This document shows, one piece after another, positions 12,801-27,800 of a stretch of 64,000 nucleotides of DNA (position 1 is the stretch's first letter; every line of letters starts with the position of its first letter). A program made the translations under genes and the position numbers. Below the pieces are notes generated by a model. The model ran no database searches and was not told the DNA's origin. It saw only the letters and a list, made by a program, of their open reading frames with translations. Where the stretch lies: assembly GCA_005408345.1 (NCBI GenBank), contig SEMN01001355.1, forward strand, positions 1 to 64,000. The letters run 5' to 3'. The stretch is from Macquaria australasica (Eukaryota > Chordata > Actinopteri > Centrarchiformes > Percichthyidae).

Positions 12801-15800
12801 GAAAGTCTTCTCCAAGTCGACAAAACACATGTAGACTGGATGGGCAAACTCCCATAAACCCCCCAGCAGCCCTGCAAGGGTAAAGAGCTGGTCCACTGTG
12901 CCACAGCCAGGATGGAATCCGCATTGCTCTTCCTGGATCCGAGGTTCAACAATTGGTAGGAGTCTCCTTTCCAGCACCCTGGAATAAACTTTCCCGGGGA
13001 GGCTGAGCAGTGTGATACCACAGTAATTGGAGCACACCCTCCAGTCCCCCTTTTTGAAGATGGGAGCCACCACCCCGGTCTGCCACTCCACAGGCACTAT
13101 CCCCAACCTCCACACTGAAGAGGCGTGTCAACCAGGACAGCCCAACAATGTCTAGGGCCTTCAGCATCTCAGGGCGAATCTCATCCACACCTGGCGCCTT
13201 GTCAACGAGAAGCTTTTTGACTACCTTGGAGACTTCTGCCAGGGATATGGATGAGTCTTCCCCCGAGTCTTCAAACTCTGCCTCCTCCACAGAGGACGTG
13301 TTGGTTGGGTTCAGGAGTTCCTCAAAGTGCTCTTTCCACCACTCGACAACATCCCCAGTCCGGGTCAGCAGCGCTCCTCCCCTACTGAGCACAGCCTGGG
13401 CCAAAACCCTGATTTCCCTTCCTGAGTCGTCTAACAGTTTGCCAGAACTTCCTTGAGGCCAACCAAAAGTCCTTCTCCATAGCCTCCCCAAACTCCTCCC
13501 ACACCCGGGTTTTTGCTTCGGCGACCACCGAGGCCACAGCCCTTCTGGCCTCCCGGTACCATTCTGCTGCTTCAGGATACCTCCGGACTAGCCAAGCCCA
13601 AAAAGCCTCCTTCTTCACCAGTAGGTTCTAAGGTTGCCACCTCGACAGGCACCGACGACCTTCTGACCACAGCTCCTAGCGACCACCTCAGCAATGGAGG
13701 CTTTGAACATGGCCCACTCTGATTCCCACTCCATTCCCGGGATGTGTGAGAAATTCCTCCGGAGATGGGAGTTGAAGATCTCGCGGACAGGAGCCTCCGC
13801 CAGACGTTCCCAGTTTACCCTCACTTGGGTTTGCCAGGTCTGTCCCTCTTCTGAGACCAATTTGCCTTGGGAGACCCTACCAGGGGCCAGTACCCCAGAC
13901 AACACAGCTCCCAGGGTCACATGGGCACACAAACCCCTCCACCACATTAAGGTGGGGATTCATGGAGGGGGCTAGGTATAGTAATACTAACAAAAATTCA
14001 TGATATATCAGATCACGCTGCAGTTACGTGTGTAATGGCACCTTCAATAAGTAAATGTTCTCATATAATCTGGAGAATGAATCAAAAATATCTAACCAAT
14101 ACAGAATTAAAGCCTCATAACCTATTTACATCTGTGTTTACAAAACACAAGATAAAAGTATCCAACTTTGTTATGAATAGCAAATTAAAATCATGGAATT
14201 GAAATTGGAATTGAAAAAATATTAGGAGTGCAATTTAGTATCCCTAGGAACACACTGATTTGGAATAATCCAACAATTAAACTCCAAAACATGGAGCCCG
14301 ACTGGGGTACTTAGAGTAAAAGGGGAATTAAACAATTATCAGATGTAATTATGCATTATGGGTTCAGCCATTTACAGAAATTCAGAATAAATTCACATTG
14401 ACAAATCAAGAATTTTTTAGATATTTACAGCTAAAAATCTGGATTACTGAAAATTTCGATCTACGCTATGATTTGGTGCCAGGGCCCTTTGAGGACATTC
14501 TGTTTAAAGAAGGAAAAAAGAAGCAAAAGTTCTATGATAAATGGAATAAAGATATCCATTTTACAAAAGCCAACACAAAATGGAAGAAACGCTTATATCT
14601 CACTAACAGTATTAACACAAATGAAAATCTACGGTTAATACAATACAAATTGATGACAAGAATATACTACACTAGAGATAAAATTCATAAGTTTGGAACA
14701 AAATCCAGGAATGGATATCTATTACTTGTTAAACAAAAACTAAATTCTCAGCTGAGTTGTGTATTTTTCAGAATGCCGAAAACAATAAGATATCCCACGG
14801 GATGGCAGATTATGTTTTCCTCCCTTCTTTATAAGAAGCTCATTGGAAAAAACTGAAGCCCCTACATTACAGATTTGGAAAGAATTTATGAGATATTATT
14901 TGACCATAGAAAAGACATTGTCTGAGGATAACAATTTAATGAAGCAATTCAATGACTCAAGGACTCGGAACCACCCACTTTCAGGAAGGGAGAGAAAAAC
15001 AGCTGCTCGCAGGTTGGGGGAGGCAGCAGAAACAGACTCTTGTTGGCTCTGGAACAGACGAGTTGAGCTGGAAGCCAGGACAGGATGGGTAATGACTGGC
15101 CATCACTGCTGACCCGCCAACTGGAAGGCGTTGTGATTCAGGGTCGAAACGTCCGAGGAAAGTTGGAAGCCACCTGATGACATCTTCTCCTGGCTGAAAC
15201 CTATAGTCATAATTAAGTGACTGAAAGTGGTAGCATTTAGATGTATCTAACTGTAGGTACATTTATGAGGCCCTGTAAGACTAAAAATAACTTGTGACAT
15301 GGCTGGGAAGGGAACGGGGGACTCCGGGGGAGAATACAGGGCATAGAATTAATGTGAGGTGTATGTGTGTGTGGGTGTTAGGTTTGTAGAGGGTAGGGGG
15401 TGGGATGAGAGGTATGGGTTCTGTGTAAGAGGAACGAATGTAACATGAATGTACATGTGTCTCGTACTTTGTGTCTAATGATTTGTGTATGTACTAATGT
15501 TTCATGTTAGCCTGACACCATCCTAGTACACACTCTTATACATTAAGGTATTATATATGTTCGTTGGTAAGAGATTGTAAGCAAGAAATAAAGATAATTA
15601 TAAAAAAAATTAAAAAGTAACTGAAAGCCAGTGTAAAGATTTAAGTACAGGAGTAATATGCTCAGTTCTCTTGGTTTTTGTTAGACCTCTGGCAGCAGCG
15701 TTCTGAATGAGCTGAACTTGTCTGACAGGTTTTTTTGGGAAGACCAGATAAGAGGCCGTTACAATAATCCACCCTGCTGGAAATGAAGGCTTGTCTGGAC

Positions 15801-18800
15801 ATGAGAACTTGATTCTTGCTATTTGAGATGGTAAAATGCTGATTTAGTTATTGCCTTGGTGTGGCTGCTGAAGCACAGGTCTGAGTCAATTAAAACACCA
15901 AGATTGCTAACTTGAGTTTTCGTCTTTACAGCTCTGGAATCAAGCTGAGCAATAACTTTCTAAGGGGTCTAAAGGACCATAGTGAAAGAGCCAAGTAAAT
16001 CTGAGTGTCATCTGCATAGCTATGATAAGCAACATTATTGTCATATAAGATTTGACCAAGAGGGAGCATGTACAGGTTGAATAATAGCGACCCAAGAATT
16101 GAACCTTGAGGGACTCCACATGTCATTGTGATCCGCTCAGATTTATGATCACCAGTGGCAACAGCATAGCCTCTGCCTTTGTGATATGATCTGAACCAAC
16201 TGAGGACTGTGCCAGATAAGCCCACCCACTTTTCCAGTCTGTCAAGAAGTATTTCATGGTCCACAGTATCAAAGGCTGCACTAAGATCAAGTAGCCTTAA
16301 AACTGATGTTTTACCTGAGTCAGTATTGAGACGAATATCATTTAACACCTTTATCAATGTGGTTTCTATTCAATTCAATTCAGTTTTATTTATATATCGC
16401 CATATCATAAAGTTATCTCAGGGCACTTTTTCATATAGAGCAGGTCTAGACTGTACTCATTATATTTACAGAGACCCAACAATTCAGTTTCAGTGCTGTG
16501 ATGTTGCCTGAAGCCAGACTGAAATTTGTCCAAAAGGCCATTTACATATAAAAAGTTATAGAGTTGAATCAACCAGCTTTCTCAATAATTTTTCCAATGA
16601 ATGGAAGATTAGAGATCGGTCTGTAAAAATTGAAGGATATGATTGGATGTTACTAGCTCCGGAAAACTGATTTGCAAATATGAGAAAAGAAATGCACTCC
16701 ACACATTTGTCAGGCCTCAGGGATACACATAATGTGTTTTGTGAGAAACACTGGATGTCAACATAACTTTTGTTTGTTTGTTTTGTTTGTTTGCAGAGAG
16801 TAAGTGCTATAGGTTCAGTGTTTTGTTACTAACAAGGCAGCGTTACAGTGTGAAAATATACAATACATGGTTTTTATGAGGCCCGTTCAGGACTAGCTTG
16901 TCACATTCACTGCCCAAGTTTGTTACTTGGCAGTGCAGAGTTTAGTCTAACTTTAGTAGCTCGGAGTTGGGGAAGTTTACGCTTCAGGCAATGGGTCCAC
17001 TGCATTCTGGTTGTAGGTTTTCTAGCTTTTGAGCAAAAGGGAATACCACAGCTCTTTTTCTCTGGTCATGTAGCACCAATTTCAAAATTATTTGCGTGTT
17101 TCTACTGCATAGACAGCCCAGTTTTATGAAAAGACCATCTTTTCAGCGGTGAAATGCCTCTTTAATGATGCTGTTTTACAGGGACTCCAGTTATGAAAAT
17201 AACTGCAACTGATGCTGATGAACCAGAGCTTGAAAACTCTCAGATCGCGTATACCATCGTAGATCAGAATCCACCTCACGACATGTTCTTCATTACCAAT
17301 GATGGGACCATCTATGTCAAAAATCCTGCCCTGGACAGAGAGGTACAGTATGAACTACACCAACACATGCACAGGGCCAAAGCCAATTGCAGAGAACTGA
17401 AATTCTGCACTGTATCAGCTGATCAGTGTTAGCTAATCCAATCACCAATTCACACATTCTCGCCCTCATGACTTTTATTATTGTTAATTCTACCAACACA
17501 GCATGGAGCTCCCCTCAGCTCTACAGAGGGTTTTAGCCTCTTTCAGCTCATTGTTTTGGTTTTCCAGTCTGCATATCTGCTCGTATGGACCCTGTTTCCA
17601 GCAGCAGCAGGCAGATGGAAATAGTAAAAAAGCTCTGATAAATGCAGTGTATGCTACCTGCCCAGCACCAACTCCCACAGTCACAAATTTAGGAACTAGC
17701 TTGTGAACGTAGTGGACCATTGTGAGTAATGGACCTACAGTCATCAGGTGGCCATAAACAAAAAAATAATTGCTAATGTGTTCCATGTCTGCTGCATGTT
17801 TTAATAAGGAACCATTTGCTAACATGTTTACCATAACAACATTAAATTAACGATGCCCCAAAATGACCAAACAATATATTGTTTTGCGGCTTTAAGGCAA
17901 CATTAATTAAAGAGATGATGTTTGGAGGGAGCTGTAGGATCAAATGTTTGCTTCTAACTCATACGTACTACACAAGGCTTTTACTGTTTTTGATTATTTC
18001 CATTACCATATAATTTGCTTCAGCTGAGGTTCAACTTGAAGTATCTTTAAAGACACTATTGTCTACCGCTGTCTAAACCCACCGTACCTCTGGCAACAAA
18101 GTTTGCTCCAAATATTCAGAAAAGCTTGTAAAGAAAATGCCATTAATGTTTCCCAACTTCAAACCAACAGCAGGCCATGATTTTCATCCCTTGCTTCAAC
18201 ATCTACTGGGGAGGATTTGCAGCATGCTTGTTGACTCAAATAGGTTTAAGAACATTTACCAGTGTAGAGCATTTACCTTGACATTGACAAATTCATTGGC
18301 TATGAATCCTATAATTTCTGGAAATTACAGCAAACAGGAGCATTGCTACTCTGTCCAAGGTGCAACCATGCAGCAAACTTTATATAGTATAGTTCATATA
18401 TCACTTCTCAGAATTCACACCTCTTAAATTAGTCCCATCTCACAGCAATGTGTGAACAGTCTCTGTAAGTAATTTATAACTATTTTAATTTCAGAAAACA
18501 GATCAGTACACTCTGACAGTGAGAGGTCAAGACCTAAATGGCAAACCAGGGGGAAACAGTGGAACCGGCACTGTTACCATTAATGTCCGAGATGTGAATG
18601 ACAACCTTCCCACTCTGGAAAAAGAGGAGGTAGTTTTCTTTCTCACACTCTTCTATATCAACATGTTATACTGCATATTGGTGCAAGAAGAAATGTTTTG
18701 CATGAGGGTTTTCAGGGTTTGGATGGTTTCAATGTTTTCTTTTGAGGAAAAAAGAATATATGGAAATGCTGACGTGCTCATGTTACAGAACTCACATGAA

Positions 18801-21800
18801 AGTCAAAGAAATGCTAATCAACAAATGTGTCGTTAAAACAAATACTGCTGAAATGAACCTTGTTAATTTCATCTCAAAATGTGTTTTAATTGCAGTATGA
18901 GGGCAGCATTGAGGAGAACACACAGGGTGTGGAGGTGATGAGAATTAAAGCAGAGGACCTGGACCTGAAGGACACAGACAACTGGGAAGCTGTGTTTGAC
19001 ATTGTCAAAGGCAATGAGGCAGGGTACTTCAGCATCAGAACAGACCCCAACACCAATGAGGGCATTCTAATGCTTGACAAGGTACTGCTGAATAAGCAAC
19101 ACAGCAGTGTCTCTGCGATTTTAACTGAGAAGAAATATGTGTTTGTCCCCAAGTCTTTTGTGAGATAAATGTGGTAAATGCAGTGATCATGCTCCGTACA
19201 CAACAAATAAAAATAAGTAACTTGGCCACCATGAAAGGAGTGACTAGACATGACTAGAAAAAATAAGTAGTAACTCAGAAACAGGTTTACAGTGAGATGT
19301 AGTTCGCTTTCAGGGTGCCTGTAAGACAAGGCCTCAGATGGCAAGTCACGGGGTCAGTGTTAACTCAGGGCTGCCATATGAGGTGTCATTTCAGCCTATA
19401 TGGGGGGTAAGGGTGGATTTACACTCAATCAATTTGCAATATGTTTAAGGTGAATTTAAATGTAAAATCAGCACATGAATCTCTGTCATCATCCAGTGGT
19501 ATGTAAGAACAAACGTTTGTCCAAAAGCCCAGGAGATACTCTTCAAGAAAGGCTAAGCAAGGTAGCCCATATGTCATACTCCCTAGCCACATCCTTAAGG
19601 TCCTACTTGGGGATGCCGAGGTATTCCCAGGCCAGATTGGATATGTTGTCCCTTCAGAGTGTTCTGGGTCTGCCCCATGGTCTCCTGCCAGTTGGAACAC
19701 CTCCACAGGGAGACATCAGGGTGGCATCCACATCAGATGCTTGAACCACCTCAGCTGAGTCTTTTCAGTGCAAAGGAGCAGCGGTTCCTTCTGGACGTCT
19801 GAGCTCCCTATCCTATTTCTTAGAGAATGACAAAAACGAATTTCCTCCAGTTTCTTTGTCACCCAAAGGTCATGACCATAGCTAAAGGTTGGAACATAGA
19901 TCGAGCTGTAAATCAAGAGCTTGCCTTCAGGCTCAGCTCCCTCTTCACCACAACAGTCCGGTACAGCATCAGCATTACTGCTGACTGTTGATTTTATGCG
20001 CCATTGTATACTCTTTTATGAAAAAGACCCTAAGAAACTTGAACTTCTTCACTTGGGGCAGTGACTCACTCTTAATTCGAAGGGACCAATCATTTTCATA
20101 GTTTGTCAATACTGAAGCCCCCATACTGGACACTCTCCATACCTTGGCTGCACCTCAAGATTATGTCTTCAGAATCGGTGATAAGGCACAATCCTGGTGG
20201 AGCCCAATGCTTGAGAATGCGCTTGACTTCCTGCCGAGAATGTGGACAAAACTCTCACTCAGGACTATACAGGACCGAATGGCTTGTACCAACGCCCCAG
20301 CATCCCATACTCCTGCTGTCCCCTCCAGAAGATACCCCTGGCGATAAAGTCATAGAAAAGTAAAGCGAATTTATTTATATAGCGCATTTCATTCCAGGGG
20401 AGATTCAATGTGCCTCACATAACAATACGTGTATATAGTATATATAAATTTCTGTATACAGCATATACAGTACATATGTAGAGACATGTAGAGAAACCAT
20501 AGAAACAAACAACTGTAACAATCTGATACAAACTAATATCTAAACTAAATATACATTTAATTCAGCATGGCAAAGTCAGTTCCTTTGTTCTTGTGTCATA
20601 ATTCAATTCAATTCAGTTTTATTTATATAGCGCCATATCATAACAAGGTTATCTCAGGGCACTTTTTCATTTAGAGCAGGCTAGGCAACAGTGGCAAGGA
20701 AAAACTCCCTTTTAAGAGGTGGAACCCTTGAGCATAACCAGGCTCTTGGGGGGTGGTCATCTGCCTCCTCCGTAAAGTAATAGTTGTGGTAATGGGATTG
20801 ATAATAATAGTAATAGCAAAATAATAATAGTAATACTAAGAGCAATATCAATAATAGCAGCAGCGGCTGTTGAGCAGGAACACGGGGGCAGCAGGTAGCC
20901 TGCAACCATAGATCCAGACTCTACAGCTCCGGAGGCAGAAATACGTGCAGAAAGCAACAGAAGGAGAGAGAGAGTTAGGAGAGAAAGCACACAACTACGG
21001 GAAAGGAAAGAAGTCGAGTTAGTAACAAGCATTAATGGGTTAAGAGTGCGTACAGATGGAGAGGGAGAGGAGGAGAGAGGAGCTCAGTGCATCATAGGAA
21101 GTCGCCTGGCAGTCTAGGCCTATAGCAGCATACCTAAGGGGTGGGTCAGGGTTCACCTGAGTCAGCCCTACTATAAGCTTTATCAAAGAGGAAAGTCTTA
21201 AGCCTACTCTTAAATGTGAGGAGGGTGTCCACCTCCCGTACACAAACTAGAAGCTGGTTCCACAGGAGAGGAGCTTGATAGCTGAAGGCTCTGGCTCCCA
21301 TTCTACTTTTGGACACTCTAGGAACCACAAGGAACCCTGCATTCTGAGAGTGCAGTGCTCTAATGGGGTAATAGGGTACTATGAGCTCTTTAAGATATGA
21401 TGGTGCCTGACCATTAAGGGCTTTGAATGTGAGGAGAAGGATCTATTCTGGACTTTACAGGGAGCCAGTGTAGAGAAGCTAATATTGGACAAATATGATC
21501 CCTTTTCCTGGTTCTTTCAGTAAACGTGCCGCAGCATTCAGGATCAGCTGGAGAGTCAGGGCAGCCTGATAATAGAGAGTTGCATGGACTAGTTTTTCTG
21601 CATCTTTTTGAGACAGGATGTGCCTGAATGTTACGCAAGTGAAAAAAGACATTCCTTGAAGTTTGTTTTATGTGGGAGTTAAAGGACATATCCTGATCAA
21701 AGATAACTCCAAGATTCCTTACGGTGGCGCTGGAGGCCAGGGCAATGCTATCTAGAGAAACTATATCTTTAGATAATGTGTTTCAAAGGTGTTCAGGGCC

Positions 21801-24800
21801 AAGTACAATAACTTCAGTTTTGTCTGAGTTTCACATAAGGGAAATTGCAGATCATCCAGGTTTTTTATGTCCTTAAGGCATGCTTGAAGTTTAGCTAATT
21901 GATTGGTTTCATCTGGCTTGAACGATAAATATATTTGGGTATCATCTGCATAACAATGAACATTTATGGAGTGCTTCCTAATAATATTGCCTAAAGGAAG
22001 TATATATACGGTAAATAGAATTGGTCTATGCACAGAACTTGGAACTCTGTGACTAACTTTGGCGTGCATAGAGGATTCATCGTTAACATGTACAAACTGA
22101 TATCAATCTGATAAATAGGATTTAAACCAGCTTAGTGTGGTGCCTTTAATGCCAATTAAGTGTTGTAGTCTCTGTAATAGAATGTGATGGTCAGTGGTAT
22201 AGAATGCGGCACTGAGATCTAACAAGACAAGTACAGAGACAAATCTTTTGTCTGATGCAATTAGAAGGTCATTTGTAACTTTCACCAGTGCTGTCTCTGT
22301 GCTATGTTGCATTCTAAATCTTGACTGAAAATCCTCAAATAGCTTATTGTTGTGTAGAAAGTCACACAGCTGATTGGCGACTGCTTTCTCAAGGATCTTA
22401 GAGAGAAAAGGAGGGTTGGATATAGGTCTATAATTTGACAAAACCCCTGGATCAAGAGTGGGCTTTTTAAGAAGAGGTTTAATTACAGCTACTTTAAAAG
22501 TACTGTGGCACATAGCCTTTTAATAAGGACAGATTGACCATATGTAGTAAAGAAGTGCTAACTAAGGGTAAAACTTCTTTAAGCAGCCTAGTTGGGACGG
22601 GGTCTAAGAGACACGTTGATGGCTTAGATAAAGAAATCATTAAAGTGAGTTGATTAAGGTTGATGGCAGAAAAGCAGTCTAAATGTATATCAGGTTTTAC
22701 GGTTGTTTCTAAGATTCCTGTGGTTGAAGATAAACGCAGCACTAAGGTTATCATTTTCTACGTCCACATGAATATTAAAATCACCTACAATAATTTTATC
22801 TGTTTTAAGGACTAAACCTGATAAGAACTCTGAGAATTCAGATAAAAATTCAGAATACGGTCCAGGAGCTCAGTACACTATAACAAATAGAATTGGCTGT
22901 AGTGTTTTCCAGGTTGGGTGTGAAAGGCTAAGAACAAGGCTTTCGAACAAGTTATACGTTTTTTTAAATTTTTTAAATAAAGTTTAGGTTTAGGTTTGAT
23001 TAATAGGCTTGAGTCGAAGATGGCTGCAACTCCACATCCTCGGCCTGTGCCTCGAGGAATGTGAGTATTAATGTGACTGGGGGGAATGGATTCATTTAGG
23101 CTAACATATTCATCGTGACACAGCCAGGTTTCAGTGAGACAAAATAAATCAATATTATAATCTGATATTAGATCGTTTACCAGTACAGCTGTAGATGACA
23201 GAGATCTGATGTTTGAGTCCACATTTAATTTCTCCTTTTTTGTTGTACTGTTGCAGTAGTGTTTTTACTTTTTATTAGGTTTTTATGTATAACTCCTCCT
23301 CTGTTTACTTTTGATTTAATTAAAAGTAAAAGTCTGGTGGGGGGCCAGACATCCTCTCTGTGGGATTTAGGGTAGGTAACTGCTCTAATGGAAACGCAGA
23401 GAAGCATGTAGGACTGCAACTCTGCCTCCTGGTCTCAACTCTGAGTTGTCATGGCTTTGGGCCACTATTAAATTCGGCCAGATTTCTAGATATGAGAGCA
23501 GCTCCATCCAAAGTGGGATGAATACCATCTCTCCTAATCAGACCATGTCAGAAATTCCACCCATTATCTACAAAGCCCATATCATTACCTGGACACCACC
23601 TCGACAACCAGCGGTTGAATGATGACATGCGGCTATACATGTCATCGCTAGTAAGATTAGGTAGGGGCCCAGACAGACTATGGAGTCCGACATTGTCTTT
23701 GAATGTGTACACACCAACTCAACATAAATTTTCATGACCTCCGATTGGTGTAATCGGGTGTCATTACCGCCGACGTGAATAGCAATCTTACCATATTTAC
23801 GCTTATCCTTAGCCAGCAGTTTTAAATAGGATTCAACATCGCCTGCTCTGGCCCCTGGATGCATTTGACTATGGTCGCTGGTGTCGCTAATTTCACGTTT
23901 CGCAAAATGGAGCTGCCAATAATCAGAGTTGGTTTCTCAGCGGGTGTGTCGCTGAGTGGAGAGAACCTGTTAGAAACGTGAACGGGTCGGTGGTGACCGT
24001 GGACTTTGGCTTAGGGCTATGCTTCTGTCGGACTGTCACCCAGCCACCCTGGCTTCCCGGCTGCTCGTGAGTTGCCGGGAGACAGCTAGCAGAAGCTACC
24101 TTTGGTCGGCTTGCACCGGCTAGGGGCTGGCTAACTACAGCTGACTGACTTTCCATGGTGCGGAGCCACGATTTTAACTCAATGAGCCTCGCCTCCAACA
24201 TGGTGAATAAACTACATTTGTTACACGTACCATTATCGCTAAAGGAGGCAGAGGAATAACTAAACATTTGACACATGGAGCAAGAGAGAGCAGGAGAGGG
24301 AGAGGGGGAGAGAGAAGCCATCGCTAACTGAGCTAAACTACAGTAGCAAGCAACTAAATAGCGTGTAAACAACTGTGGGATTAGCGGAAAGTTGCTAACA
24401 GGAGAGAGCTATGAGTGCTTAAAGAGTACTAGTGTACACACAAATGTATAGCGGGTAATTAGCCGCTATAGTGAAGAAAATAACAAAATTAACTGGGTTT
24501 TAGCTAGAGCAACAAAATTTGGAACCCAAATGTAGAACTCAGACACAGGTTTTGAATAAATAAGAGAAGTGATTTATTTGCAGGGTTCCGGGGAGTGAAG
24601 ATGAATGAGGGGTAAGCCGGCAGGCAAGGTAGGGGAAGTGAGCGTGTCTGGTAATAGCAAGCGTAGAGCTAGCAGGCAGGATTGTTGGAGTGCAGAGCGA
24701 TAGACAGGCAGGCAGTGATCCAAAGGTATAAGACAGACAGGGTTAGTCAGGAACCAGGAAAATACACTCAAGCCCAAAACTTGAATTTACAATTCAACTA

Positions 24801-27800
24801 GGCTGAAACAACAATCTGGCGATGAGTAGATGAAGACCCGGGGTAGTTGTACTGTGAGGTGATGAGCTGATAGATAGCAGGTATGCAGACTGGAGCAGGT
24901 GAGTAAGCTAAATAGCAATCAGGGGGCCGGGAGAGTGACAGCAGCACCATGCCCACATCACAGACACACACAGAGAGACAGGGGAGAATGGGAGACACCA
25001 GGGAAAGGGAAAACACCAGAAACACATGCAATAACTGGAGGCACGGCCATGGCCTCCCACAAGCGAGTTTTTGCCTCCGTGACTACAGAAGCTGCAGACC
25101 CTCTGTCCTCCTGATACCTGTCTGCTGCTTCAGGAGACCCCTAAGCCAACCAAGCCTGAAAGGACTCCATTAACTTGCGTCCACCTTCCTCACCCCCACA
25201 ACCCTTTAACCCCAGGAAAACTCCAATAAAGGAGAGTCCAGGCCTTAAACAGGAGTTTGGTTCCAGAACTGGTGTCATGCGTTTCCACCTCCCATACCAG
25301 CTTCAGCTCCTACACCACCAGAGGTGATGTTTCACATCCCTGAAGCCACTAGGTCCCCGTCTTTGCCTGCTACCCAACTGGGAATGCAACTCACTCATAC
25401 GTCCAGCCTTGCAAATGGTGTCATACCTTCGACCTGAGCCTGACCAGGTCCCAGGAGTGTAGGCCCAGCCACCAGGCACTAGGGCCCCTATTCCAAGAAG
25501 TTTGGGTTTTGGAATCTCTCTAAGTTTGCCCCCTCACCTGGGACAAACTTCCCTTGAGTGACCCTACCAGGAACTATTGCCCTGACAAAATAGCTCCCAG
25601 GATCATGAGTGTAAGCAAACCCTTCCACCACATTAAGGTGATGAATCTTTGAGGGGGTGCCGATGCTTTGAGGGGTGGCAGTTCTCGGAGGGGCAATTTA
25701 TTCATTTATTTATTGAGTGAAGTTTTCATTTTTAGCACAATTTTGTATTTAACCATGACAAAAAACCCAAACCTAAAGATGTTTTAGCAGTCCACCCTTA
25801 AAGCAAACTAACTCTGAACTCTGTTTTTATCTCATCTACTAATCATCAATACTTTTTATTTAAGGGAAAATGACTCATGACCCCTTAACATGGATGTACA
25901 CAAAACACAGCATCTGCATTTCAGTCCTCATTTTACTCAATTTAGTGAACCTGTTTTGGCAAATGTTAATATCTGTTACTGTTATAATAATAATCTGTGT
26001 TCATTGTGTTTGTGTGCGCTATTTCACAGGCTGTGAACTATGAGGATGTGAAGAACCTTGATCTAGGACTAGTTGTGAGAAACAAAGCTCCACCATATGA
26101 TGGATCTGTGGTAAATGATGGAGCTGGCACAAGTTTTGGAGGGGGTGGAGGGGGAGCAAGTGGAGCAGGGGGTGGAGGGGGAGCAAGTGGAGCAGGGGGT
26201 GGAGGGGGAGCAGGGGGTGGAGGGGGAGCAAGTGGATCAAGTGGTGCTGGTGCAGGAGGTGGGTCTGGAGGATCATCATGGCAAAGTGGGACCACATTTA
26301 AAACCTATCCGATCAAAATCAATGTGAAGAACCAGCCTGAGGGTCCACATTTTGACCCCAAAGTCAAGGCTATTCCCATCTCAGAGGGAGACCACTCCAT
26401 CAACATTAATAATGTTATTGCCCGCTACCCTGCAATAGATGGAGACACTGGAAAACCAGCTGAGAATGTCAGGTCAGTGCATACACAAACACATACACAC
26501 GAAAGCCTCGGCAGTTTAAACAACACGTCAGCTTAATATTCTACACTCAACTGACACAGCTTATTTCTGTTGTAGGTATGCCAAGGGCTCAGACCCTGAC
26601 AACTGGCTAACCATCGACCCAAAGACAGCTGAGATCAAACTGAACAAGATGCCTGACAGAGAATCTCCATTCCTTGTCAATGGGACCTATGTTGCTAAAG
26701 TACTGTGCATCACAGAAGGTACACTCTTCCACTATGTGTCTGTTCCAGCTTCAGACGTTTTACGTGTCAGACTAGTACTCTTAGTGAAAAGTAGCTGTGG
26801 AAAGGTATGACACATCAAGCCTAAAAGTCTAAACTCTGCTGGCAACTTCTACAGGCTACTGCGTTTACCCCATATACCCCACAATATGAAAGTGATAGAT
26901 GAAACAAAAACACTGACAGTTTTTGCTAGTCTTACAGCCTTGCCAATAGTGGAGCTAAAATGTTAAGTTTGCTCTTCAGGATGGCTCTAGAGGTAAGACC
27001 ATGGAGTCAATAAAATCACAGAATATTATCCTTCCAGGAGCATAGATTTCATTTCATGACAAACTTCCCATTAGATTATGAGATCAAATTTTCATCCAAG
27101 AATTTACCTATCTGGGAAATGAAAGGAGGCTTAGGATTTGTCCTCTGGGGACCATCAACATCCACAGCAAATGTAGTGGAAATCCAGATGTTGGTTTTCA
27201 GTATCTTGTGTACCAAGATATCTTGTGTAACACCATCACATACCCAGGCACATCCACTCATGGTTAGTACGCAAGCTGCTGGCTATGACGGCATATCGCT
27301 GCCAAAATCTGCGCGCGCAACTCAAACAGCCACGCATGCATATTATTTTTTCAAACAGCCACGCATGCATATTATTTTTGCAAGCGCTTTCACAGTACTC
27401 GTGCGCATAATACTTCTTCTCGCGCGAGCAATATTGTAGCCTGTGAGGAGAAAACAATGCTTTGAGCTTTCACTTTCAACAGGAGAGTTGTGCGCGCTCA
27501 AAGCATTGTTTTCTCCTCGCAGGTTACAATATTGCTCACGCGAGAAGAAGTATTCTGCGCTCGCACAAATAATATGCGTGCGTGGCTGTTTGAGTTGCGC
27601 GCGCAAGGATCTCATTTGCACGCGCGGATTTTGGCAGTGATATGCCGCCATAGCTGGCGAGCTACAACTAACATCTGTACAGTCAGTAGACTGGCTGTTT
27701 GTGGTGAATAAACACAGACTGCACAAACAGTCCAGTGGTCAAATCCACGTAAATAAAGCAAGGACAACATTTGCTTCACTTTCAATCTGAGCATGCCATT

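Larger units (their letters stand above)
10252..17181. other. Large desmoglein intron holding three LINE relics
   Basis: 6.9-kb intron. 10252-11974 is AT-rich with nothing recognised. 11975-16650 carries RTE-like, L1-like and L2-like fragments, listed separately. 16650-17181 again shows nothing recognisable. Confidence 0.8.
19082..26029. other. Large desmoglein intron packed with LINE relics
   Basis: 6.9-kb intron containing RTE fragments (19580-20345 and 25036-25690), a full-length-like antisense L2 (20598-24510) and an LTR-like remnant (24511-25035). 19082-19580 and 25690-26029 show nothing recognisable. The flanking exons join in phase 0, and the EC3 sequence is continuous across the intron, so no exon appears to be missing here. 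Confidence 0.8.

Noticed and set aside
26019..26297. Pro/Leu/His-rich antisense frames opposite the Gly-rich exon
   Set aside because: Mirror images of the coding minisatellite on the other strand.
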